A DNA stretch of 5,744 nucleotides from positions 1 through 5,744 of the forward strand of contig DNNV01000400.1 of NCBI GenBank assembly GCA_003497505.1, given 5' to 3'. Both the position numbers and the translations under genes were made by a program. This document shows positions 1 to 4,990 of this stretch, piece by piece; positions within the stretch are counted from its first letter, which is position 1, and every line of letters starts with the position of its first letter. The DNA is from Clostridiales bacterium. GTDB lineage: Bacteria > Bacillota > Clostridia > Tissierellales > Sedimentibacteraceae. Below the pieces are notes generated by a model, which saw only the letters and a list, made by a program, of their open reading frames with translations, did no database searches and was not told the origin of the DNA.

Positions 1-885
1 AAAATACTTGAAAATATCAGCAGCATAGTATATTTCATAATGGAGGGCAACCTTGATATTGTACAGATAGTAACAGATGTCAAAAATAAAATTGACAATT
101 ACTATGTGCAGCTTGCAGCAAAATATATTTTAGAGGCAAGCGAATCCGTAATAAGGATGCTGAATAATTTTTTAACCGGCTCAGCAGGTATATTGCTGAG
201 ATTTGCGGCAAATATCGGTGCAAGTACTGTCACCATTGTTACGAGCTTCATAATTAATATTTATATGCTTATTGAAAAGGACGATATACTTGCAAGGGGG
301 AAAAGATTTATATATGCTTTTTGTGACAACCGAAACGCCACAAAGATAATTCATATTTTTTCGCTGGCAAATAGAACATTTAAAAGCTTTTTAAATGGGA
401 AGCTGTTGGATTCCATGATTGTGAGCATCATATGCTCATTGGCATTTTTCGTATTTAAAGTACCATATGCGCTGCTTATGGGAACGATTATAGGGACATT
501 CAACTTAATACCTTATTTCGGACCTATAATTGGCTCCGTACCTGTGGTAGCCGTGTCATTTTTTGTGGATGCTCCGAAGGCTTTGACGGCAATGGTAATA
601 ATTATAGTTGTTCAGCAGCTGGATGCAAATTTCCTAGATCCTAAAATTGTGGGAGGAAACGTGGGAGTAAGCCCGTTGTGGATTATAGCGTCAGTTACCG
701 TCGGAGGCAATTTGTTCGGGCTACCCGGCATGATACTGGGAGTGCCGACAGTGGTTACGGTTAAGACAATAATAGAAGAGTCGGTTCAGATGCGATTAAT
801 GGCAAAGGGCGCAGAGCATATGGATGAAGATAAGCTTCGCACAGGAATAAAAAGCAGAAGATTTAAATTTATGTTAAAAAAATAA
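1..885 (+). CDS. AI-2E family transporter (PF01594-type membrane protein), 5' partial
   Basis: The C-terminal 294 residues of a polytopic membrane protein of the AI-2E/TqsA/YdbI/YtvI family are present. The reading frame is open from base 1, so the ATG at base 40 is internal. Full-length members are about 350-400 residues, so roughly 60-110 N-terminal residues lie outside the window. Visible signs are a soluble amphipathic stretch, a hydrophobic segment around visible residues 60-87, then a dense hydrophobic C-terminal half. That half carries the family signatures FNLIPYFGPIIG and QQLDANFLDPKIVGG, followed by the VSPLW and LFGLPGMILGVP motifs. A Lys/Arg-rich tail ends the protein. Some family members export autoinducer-2 or ions, and others (YtvI) are linked to sporulation. 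The substrate here cannot be read from sequence. The gene converges on the cysteine-rich gene and stops 11 bases before a terminator palindrome. Family assignment is firm and function is open. Confidence 0.9.
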   Translation, partial: KILENISSIVYFIMEGNLDIVQIVTDVKNKIDNYYVQLAAKYILEASESVIRMLNNFLTGSAGILLRFAANIGASTVTIVTSFIINIYMLIEKDDILARGKRFIYAFCDNRNATKIIHIFSLANRTFKSFLNGKLLDSMIVSIICSLAFFVFKVPYALLMGTIIGTFNLIPYFGPIIGSVPVVAVSFFVDAPKALTAMVIIIVVQQLDANFLDPKIVGGNVGVSPLWIIASVTVGGNLFGLPGMILGVPTVVTVKTIIEESVQMRLMAKGAEHMDEDKLRTGIKSRRFKFMLKK

Positions 886-896
886 ATGCAATTAAA

Positions 897-916
897 AAAC
901 CTGCTTAAGCAGGTTT
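897..916. terminator. Bidirectional intrinsic terminator between convergent genes
   Basis: A perfect 20-base palindrome has arms AAACCTGCTT and AAGCAGGTTT, which gives about 8 bp of stem around a TTAA loop. It lies between the stop at 885 and the minus-strand stop at 929. On the plus strand it is followed by TTTCTTT. On the minus strand it is followed by a longer T-rich run (TTTTTTAATT). It can therefore end both transcripts, and probably works better for the minus-strand gene. Confidence 0.8.
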
Positions 917-928
917 CTTTAAAGGTGA

Positions 929-1900
929 TTATTCTTCAATCGACTGAGATCTTGGTCTGCAGCTCTTGCATCCGCCGCCGCCGGCACCGCCCACAGAGTT
1001 TTCATCAATCTGTCTTGGGAACAGTCGCGGGAATGTCGGGCAGATATTTGCCTGTTCTGGCGCAAGCTGCACAAAGCCTGTGGAAAGAACACAAAGCTGA
1101 ACCGGAACCACTATTTTCTTCTCGCAGGATATGCAGAGTGAAACAATGAGGTTAACTGACAGTTCGCCGGTTCTCGGGTCAATAGTAAAGTCTCTCTGAA
1201 TGCTGTTTGTAGCAAGTCTTATTACGCAGTCAAGGTTACAGAATTCAGTAAATCTTGGCAGGAATGCCGTGTCAAATACTGAAGGTACGCATATTTCAAA
1301 GAAATTGGTCAATATTAATGGATTGTGTTCCGGAGCAATTTCAATAACTGCGGATAATGTGATTATGCTTTCTGTATTTGAGTCACATGGTGTTGTAACT
1401 AAGTCCATTTCAATTTCAACGCAGCCTGATACCTCTATATTTTGCGTTCCGAATACAGGAGTACCCTGCTCTTCGTTGTCGCAGAACGTTGTGTCAGCCC
1501 AAATCAATCTTTGGCTCAATGTGCCGTCAGGGCCGATTACTTTTACATCGCATCCGTCTTCTCTCTTAACAAACTGTCCACCGGACAATGTTGTCATTGG
1601 GTTGATCTTTAAATTACATTCATCACTTATGTTATCGGGGTTAAAAAATTTTCTGCATCGGATATCAGCTATTCTTATAATATTTGTTCCGCAGCCTATC
1701 CTTGGTTCAAATATTGTGTCGGGAGCTGATTTTAATCCCTGTAAATTAAAAAGTACAGCGTCATAAACTTTTTGTACATATATCGGTTCGGTTACTACAT
1801 TGCGCAGTGTGCCGTCCCAATCACATCCTGTTTGAGCGGTGCAGCATCTTTCAGCTATCCCGCCATTACCTAAAACTTCATTTCTATCTGAGCATTTCAT
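929..1900 (-). CDS. Cysteine-rich protein of unknown function, possible spore-surface component
   Basis: I do not recognise a named family. The 323-residue product has 20 cysteines (6%), at residues 3, 19, 20, 26, 70, 82, 95, 117, 140, 160, 172, 204, 221, 225, 256, 259, 270, 287, 311 and 314. These include CxxC pairs at 256-259 and 311-314 and a CC at 19-20. There is no signal peptide and no membrane helix. The body alternates short hydrophobic strands with polar turns (VIEIAP, LSVNLIVSLCISC, KKIVVPVQLCV), which suggests mostly beta structure. The conserved-looking block TEPIYVQKVYDAVLFNLQGL sits at residues 37-56. The C-terminus is a Gly-rich GGAGGGGCKSC followed by a charged tail. The start is supported by AGGAGG (1911-1916) ten bases upstream. 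High cysteine without export is common in spore coat and exosporium proteins, where disulfides cross-link the layer. That role is inference here. A Zn- or metal-binding protein is the alternative. Confidence 0.82.
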   Translation of the reverse strand: MKCSDRNEVLGNGGIAERCCTAQTGCDWDGTLRNVVTEPIYVQKVYDAVLFNLQGLKSAPDTIFEPRIGCGTNIIRIADIRCRKFFNPDNISDECNLKINPMTTLSGGQFVKREDGCDVKVIGPDGTLSQRLIWADTTFCDNEEQGTPVFGTQNIEVSGCVEIEMDLVTTPCDSNTESIITLSAVIEIAPEHNPLILTNFFEICVPSVFDTAFLPRFTEFCNLDCVIRLATNSIQRDFTIDPRTGELSVNLIVSLCISCEKKIVVPVQLCVLSTGFVQLAPEQANICPTFPRLFPRQIDENSVGGAGGGGCKSCRPRSQSIEE

Positions 1901-1910
1901 GCTTATAAAA

Positions 1911-1916
1911 CCTCCT
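1911..1916 (-). promoter_or_regulatory. Ribosome binding site of the cysteine-rich gene
   Basis: Read on the minus strand the site is AGGAGG, a full Shine-Dalgarno match, ten bases before the ATG at 1900. It fixes the start codon and suggests efficient translation. Confidence 0.85.
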
Positions 1917-1939
1917 CATAATTACTTATAACTTTACTT

Positions 1940-1967
1940 TAATATATTCCCTTAAGTAATAGTTGTT
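1940..1967 (-). promoter_or_regulatory. Weak sigma-K-like promoter candidate for the cysteine-rich gene
   Basis: On the minus strand, AACA (1964-1967) is followed after 15 bases by AATATATTA (1940-1948). The Bacillus sigma-K consensus is mACm, about 16 bases, then CATAnnnTA. This site has one mismatch in the -10 and a spacer one base short. It would give a leader of about 30 bases. No housekeeping promoter with correct spacing was found upstream of this gene. The motif is low in information in AT-rich DNA, so this is only a candidate. Confidence 0.22.
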
Positions 1968-2024
1968 ACATCAATAAATATTTTTACATTCAAAATTTTA
2001 TGCTTGTTTGAACGCAGAAGAGCC

Positions 2025-2053
2025 TTGAATTATATTCGGTGATAGTGTAAAGT
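2025..2053 (+). promoter_or_regulatory. Possible sigma-A promoter of the cyclophilin gene
   Basis: TTGAAT (2025-2030) and TAAAGT (2048-2053) are separated by 17 bases. The -35 matches the consensus at four of six positions and so does the -10. A better -10 sequence, TATAAA at 2053-2058, has no well-spaced -35. Transcription would begin near 2060, leaving a short leader of about 28 bases. The rest of the 187-base divergent region (1901-2087) shows no other structure. Confidence 0.4.
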
Positions 2054-2087
2054 ATAAATACACATCAATTATTATTTTGGAGGGAAT

Positions 2088-2606
2088 ATGAAATTACCGA
2101 TAGTTACATTTGAATTTGAGAACGGCGATATAGTTAAGGCTGAGCTTTATCCTGAAATAGCACCGAACACCGTGAAAAATTTTATATCATTGATTAACAG
2201 TAATTTTTACGACGGACTGACATTTCACAGGGTTATAAAGGGCTTCATGATTCAGGGAGGATGCCCTCAGGGTACCGGTACCGGAGGACCAGGCTATGGA
2301 ATAAAGGGAGAGTTCTCAGGAAACGGAGTTAAAAATGATTTGAAGCACGACGAGGGAGTATTGTCAATGGCAAGAGCCATGTCACCAAACTCTGCCGGCT
2401 CTCAATTTTTTATAATGCACAAGAAATCACCTCATCTTGACGGACAGTACGCTGCCTTTGGTAAGGTAACAGAGGGACTTGGCGTAATAGATAAAATTGC
2501 TAATATGAGGACAGACTACAGAGATAAACCCGCAGAAGAAGTAAGATTGAAAAAGGTTACAGTTGACACTTTCGGAGAAACATACGAAGAGCCGGAAAAA
2601 ATGTAA
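2088..2606 (+). CDS. Cyclophilin-type peptidyl-prolyl cis-trans isomerase
   Basis: This is a single-domain cyclophilin of 172 residues that catalyses cis-trans isomerisation of Xaa-Pro bonds (EC 5.2.1.8). It has no signal peptide or lipobox, so it acts in the cytoplasm. The core motifs are in order: FHRVIKGFMIQGG (46-58), GEFSGNG (74-80), GVLSMARA (90-97), SAGSQFFIM (102-110) and HLDGQYAAFGKV (116-127). By alignment with human CypA the active-site residues are Arg48, Phe53, Met54, Gln56 and Phe107. The position of the cyclosporin-contacting Trp121 is His116 here, and the position of CypA His126 is Tyr121. Bacterial cyclophilins often differ at these sites. GGAGGG at 2079-2084 serves as the ribosome binding site, unusually close to the ATG. 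The gene stands alone, divergent from the cysteine-rich gene and convergent with ytaF, so context does not name a client protein. Confidence 0.95.
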   Translation: MKLPIVTFEFENGDIVKAELYPEIAPNTVKNFISLINSNFYDGLTFHRVIKGFMIQGGCPQGTGTGGPGYGIKGEFSGNGVKNDLKHDEGVLSMARAMSPNSAGSQFFIMHKKSPHLDGQYAAFGKVTEGLGVIDKIANMRTDYRDKPAEEVRLKKVTVDTFGETYEEPEKM

Positions 2607-2621
2607 ACAAATATAAACAAA

Positions 2622-2656
2622 GCAGAGACGTTGTCCATCAAGGGCAGCGTCTCTGC
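2622..2656 (-). terminator. Hairpin terminator at the cyclophilin/ytaF junction
   Basis: GCAGAGACG (2622-2630) pairs with CGTCTCTGC (2648-2656). Pairing continues inward through TTGTCC with GGGCAG, including two G-T wobbles, to a five-base ATCAA loop. This makes a 15-bp stem. On the minus strand it is followed by a T-rich stretch (TTTGTTTATATTTG), as expected for the end of ytaF, whose stop lies 7 bases before it. On the plus strand the following bases are GTGTAATCAG, with no T-run. Termination of the cyclophilin transcript here is therefore less certain. Confidence 0.8.
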
Positions 2657-2663
2657 CGTGTAA

Positions 2664-3290
2664 TCAGTATAAGAAGCTTCTTATAGCTATGAGCACCAGA
2701 AGTATACCGCTGATTAAGGCTCCAAATTGCCCTAACTCAAACGGTCCTATCTGTATGTCAGCAACTTTTTGGCCTATTTTAACTCCGAGCCATACTGTTA
2801 TAAAACTGCCTATGGCAGCTGCGAGAGATATGGCTAACGGTGTGTAGCCAAGCAGTCCGGCACTTAAGCCATTCGTCAGTGCATTGGCTGAAAGTGCAGC
2901 ACCCAATACAAATGCTTCTACTGCTCCGATATGCTGTGATTTGTCGAAATCAGCGCATTCCGGATTTTTTAAAATTGATGATAGCCCTTTTATTTCCTGA
3001 AGATTCTTTTCCTCCTCCTGTTGCTTGCGAGGCAATGACAGCCAGATAATTCGAAGACCGATAGCCAGCAGCATAACTACGCTTAAAAATACGGGAAGAA
3101 TGCCCGGGATTACAGAAGAAATCCACTTTCCGAACAGTATCCCCGAATAACTAAACAAGAAGCATACTGCGGCAATTAATGAGTTTGAAGATACATTAAT
3201 CTGTATTCTTCTTATGCCGTAAGTAATACCTACTCCTAAATTATCAAGGCTCGATGATAATGCGAAACCAAGAATGAACAGCCAAGTCAT
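2664..3290 (-). CDS. ytaF: Sporulation membrane protein YtaF
   Basis: This is a 208-residue polytopic membrane protein of the YtaF family, which is related to the MntP manganese exporters and largely confined to endospore formers. Numbering is from the preferred start. The first half opens with FILGFALSSSLDNLGVGITYGIRR, which contains the conserved Asp16. Three hydrophobic segments follow, up to about residue 86. A charged loop rich in Gln, Glu and Lys spans about 87-122. The second half repeats the fold with FVLGAALSANALTNGLSAGL (Asn136) and further hydrophobic segments to the C-terminus. Total length matches the usual family size of about 210. A longer reading to an ATG at 3308 adds six residues but lacks a ribosome binding site, whereas the ATG at 3290 has GGAG nine bases upstream. 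The family is tied to sporulation, but its molecular activity is not established. Cation transport is suggested only by homology to MntP. Confidence 0.92.
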   Translation of the reverse strand: MTWLFILGFALSSSLDNLGVGITYGIRRIQINVSSNSLIAAVCFLFSYSGILFGKWISSVIPGILPVFLSVVMLLAIGLRIIWLSLPRKQQEEEKNLQEIKGLSSILKNPECADFDKSQHIGAVEAFVLGAALSANALTNGLSAGLLGYTPLAISLAAAIGSFITVWLGVKIGQKVADIQIGPFELGQFGALISGILLVLIAIRSFLY

Positions 3291-3299
3291 AACATCACA

Positions 3300-3303
3300 C
3301 TCC
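3300..3303 (-). promoter_or_regulatory. Ribosome binding site deciding the ytaF start
   Basis: On the minus strand GGAG precedes the ATG at 3290 by nine bases. No comparable purine run precedes the alternative ATG at 3308, where the sequence is CTTCAGACTATT. If the sigma-K-like promoter upstream is real, transcription would begin only a few bases before 3308, which also argues for the inner start. Confidence 0.6.
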
Positions 3304-3321
3304 GTCATAATAGTCTGAAGT

Positions 3322-3350
3322 TATTCTATGCATTGATAATGTTAGGTGTT
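3322..3350 (-). promoter_or_regulatory. Sigma-K-like promoter of ytaF
   Basis: On the minus strand, AACA (3347-3350) is followed by GCATAGAATA (3322-3331), with 16 bases between AACA and CATA. This fits the Bacillus sigma-K consensus mACm-16-gCATAnnnTA at every defined position. Transcription would start about 25-30 bases before the preferred ATG of ytaF. A late mother-cell promoter suits a sporulation gene. The motif is short, so chance occurrence cannot be excluded. Confidence 0.42.
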
Positions 3351-3376
3351 ACAATTGCAGCACACTTATGCCCGTT

Positions 3377-3391
3377 TTCATTCAGAATGAA
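3377..3391. repeat. 15-base inverted repeat in the ytaF/guanine deaminase intergenic region
   Basis: TTCATTC (3377-3383) and GAATGAA (3385-3391) form a perfect inverted repeat around a single central A. It lies 27 bases upstream of the ytaF -35 candidate and 82 bases upstream of the deaminase -35. A second 10-base palindrome, TTCTGCAGAA, is at 3405-3414. The size is right for a dimeric regulator site, but no known operator consensus is matched. Confidence 0.3.
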
Positions 3392-3473
3392 GTATCTCTT
3401 TATATTCTGCAGAAAGAAATACCTTATGTGTAATACATTAGAAACAGACGGTTGTTATTGCGTTTCAAGTTTG

Positions 3474-3502
3474 TTGACATATGCTTATAGCTGTAATATA
3501 GT
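3474..3502 (+). promoter_or_regulatory. Near-consensus sigma-A promoter of the guanine deaminase gene
   Basis: TTGACA (3474-3479), a 17-base spacer and TATAGT (3497-3502) match the housekeeping promoter at 11 of 12 positions with ideal spacing. Transcription should start near 3509, which gives a leader of about 65 bases. The leader shows no purine-riboswitch core and no terminator hairpin. Any control therefore probably acts at this promoter through a protein. Confidence 0.8.
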
Positions 3503-3558
3503 TATTTAAATAATAATTTTCAGCTGGGTAAAATGTAATATTGATGATGCTAGGACAC

Positions 3559-3566
3559 AAGGGAGG
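3559..3566 (+). promoter_or_regulatory. Ribosome binding site of the guanine deaminase gene
   Basis: AAGGGAGG lies seven bases before the ATG at 3574. This is a strong Shine-Dalgarno sequence at optimal distance and supports the chosen start. Confidence 0.85.
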
Positions 3567-3573
3567 ATAATTC

Positions 3574-4920
3574 ATGTTTAACAATACAGCTATACAGGGA
3601 AATGCTTTTTTTAGTATGGATTTTAACACAATAAAATATATAAGCAATGGTATATTTTGTGTAAATAAGGAAGGCTATATAGATGAAGTTTATGAGGAAG
3701 GGCATAAGGATTATGACTTAGTTAGATTTATGTATTTAAAGAGCGGAAAATTAAGAATACTTTCTGACACGGAAGTCATGCTTCCGGGATTCGTGGATTT
3801 ACATATTCATGCTTCTCAATGGCCACAAGCAGGTACCGCTTTAGACAGGCCCCTTGAAACATGGCTTGGTGAATATACTTTCCCCTTGGAATCAAGGTTT
3901 AAAGATTTAGAATTTGCTAATGAAATATATCGAGATGTGGTTAACACTACACTGACACATGGCACAACTACAGCAATGTATTTTGCCACTGTAGACAGAG
4001 ATTCGTCCATACTGTTGGCAAGCTTATGCGGAGAATTAGGACAACGCGGGTTGGTTGGAAAGGTTGTAATGGATGATACGAATAGTAATGCAGAGTTCTA
4101 CAGAGATGCTTCTACGGAGGAAGCCGTTTACGAAACAGAAAAATTTATTAACAAGGTATTAGAAATACAAAATCTATATAAACAGAAGGTTTATCCCGTT
4201 GTAACGCCAAGATTTATTCCAAGCTGTACTTCTGAAGCTTTAGCGGGCTTAGGAAGGTTAGCAAAAAATTATGATGTTCATGTACAAACCCACTGCAGCG
4301 AAAGTGACTGGGCACACCAATTTGTTAAAGAAAAATACGGTGTGAATGATGCACAGGCATTGGATAATTTTGGATTAATAACAAATAAGACGATTATTGC
4401 CCATGCCACATTTTTAGAGCCTGATGATTTAAAGATTATAGCTGATAAAAAAACGACTATAGCACATAGTCCATTGTCGAATGCTTATTTTGCAAATTCT
4501 GTATTACCATTTAGAGAATTTAGCAGTAAGGGTGTTAACATAGGAATGGCAACAGATATATCAGGAGGCTACAGCCCGAGCATGTATCAATCTATAAGAC
4601 AGGCTGTAATATCTTCAAGAATGCTGCAAGAAGGTGTCAATCCTTCGCTGCCGCGTGATGAAAGAGGAAGGGCAGGTTCTTCCATAACCATTAATAATGC
4701 TTTTTATTCTGCTACCGTAGCCGGAGGCATAGCATTAAAGTTACCAATCGGAAAGCTTGAAAAAGGCTACTCATTTGATGTACAAATAATAAGCATAGAA
4801 AACAATATACCAAGATTTTATGAAGAAAAAAATCCTGAGGATTTACTTCATAAAATACTGCTGTTATCAGAATCATCTAATATAAAAGAAGTCTGGGTTC
4901 AAGGATGTAGAGTAAAATAA
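3574..4920 (+). CDS. guaD: Guanine deaminase (amidohydrolase superfamily)
   Basis: This cytoplasmic enzyme hydrolyses guanine to xanthine and ammonia (EC 3.5.4.3) in purine salvage and catabolism. At 448 residues it is the usual length for the amidohydrolase type, unlike the short cytidine-deaminase-fold enzyme of Bacillus subtilis. The metal-binding set is complete: His77 and His79 in LPGFVDLHIHASQ, His240 and the catalytic-type Glu243 in THCSE, His277 in IIAHATFLEPDD, and Asp328 in IGMATDISGGYSPSM. Other guanine-deaminase signatures are ASQWPQAGTALDRPLETWL (80-98), with its substrate-loop residues, TPRFIPSC (211-218, Arg213) and IAHSPLSNAYF (296-306). No purine permease or xanthine dehydrogenase gene adjoins it. 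It is a single-gene unit between its own strong promoter and a terminator. Its first 60-base line is only about 20% GC, far lower than the right-hand neighbour. Related amidohydrolases such as SsnA are the main alternative but fit the motifs less well. Confidence 0.95.
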   Translation: MFNNTAIQGNAFFSMDFNTIKYISNGIFCVNKEGYIDEVYEEGHKDYDLVRFMYLKSGKLRILSDTEVMLPGFVDLHIHASQWPQAGTALDRPLETWLGEYTFPLESRFKDLEFANEIYRDVVNTTLTHGTTTAMYFATVDRDSSILLASLCGELGQRGLVGKVVMDDTNSNAEFYRDASTEEAVYETEKFINKVLEIQNLYKQKVYPVVTPRFIPSCTSEALAGLGRLAKNYDVHVQTHCSESDWAHQFVKEKYGVNDAQALDNFGLITNKTIIAHATFLEPDDLKIIADKKTTIAHSPLSNAYFANSVLPFREFSSKGVNIGMATDISGGYSPSMYQSIRQAVISSRMLQEGVNPSLPRDERGRAGSSITINNAFYSATVAGGIALKLPIGKLEKGYSFDVQIISIENNIPRFYEEKNPEDLLHKILLLSESSNIKEVWVQGCRVK

Positions 4921-4921
4921 T

Positions 4922-4968
4922 AAAGACGCAGGACTACCTCGTAACAGAGGAAACGTCTATGCGTCTTT
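4922..4968. terminator. Bidirectional terminator between guanine deaminase and sbcC
   Basis: AAAGACGCA (4922-4930) pairs with TGCGTCTTT (4960-4968). Inside this stem a smaller hairpin, CCTC (4937-4940) with GAGG (4947-4950), closes a six-base loop. GACG (4925-4928) could alternatively pair with CGTC (4954-4957). TTTCAATTTTAT follows on the plus strand and TTTATTATTTTA on the minus strand, so both converging transcripts can end here. Confidence 0.75.
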
Positions 4969-4990
4969 CAATTTTATCGTATTTTATTGT

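Noticed and set aside
422..437. GAGCAT-CAT-ATGCTC inverted repeat within the AI-2E gene
   Set aside because: It lies in a conserved hydrophobic coding segment, is short, and has no associated signal.
886..1149. 87-residue open frame directly after the AI-2E gene
   Set aside because: It begins at the terminator palindrome, runs antisense to the cysteine-rich gene and has an implausible Arg/His/Gln-rich composition.
1200..1766. 188-residue open frame on the plus strand inside the cysteine-rich gene
   Set aside because: It lies wholly antisense to a gene with a strong ribosome binding site and coherent composition. It has no ribosome binding site or recognisable motif of its own.
2269..2284. 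Tandem GGTACC repeat in the cyclophilin gene
   Set aside because: It encodes the Gly-Thr-Gly-Thr-Gly part of a conserved cyclophilin loop. It is coding constraint, not a regulatory repeat.
2664..3290. Assignment as the manganese exporter MntP rather than YtaF
   Set aside because: The SSSLDNLGVGITYGIRR opening, the second-half ANALTNG motif with Asn in place of Asp, and the roughly 208-residue length with a long charged central loop fit YtaF better than MntP.
3503..3573. Purine riboswitch upstream of guanine deaminase
   Set aside because: None of the conserved purine-aptamer core segments or the characteristic paired loops can be found in the leader or further upstream.
3465..3647. 60-residue minus-strand open frame over the guanine deaminase promoter and start
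   Set aside because: It overlaps a near-consensus promoter and the deaminase 5' end on the opposite strand. It is a by-product of AT-rich DNA.
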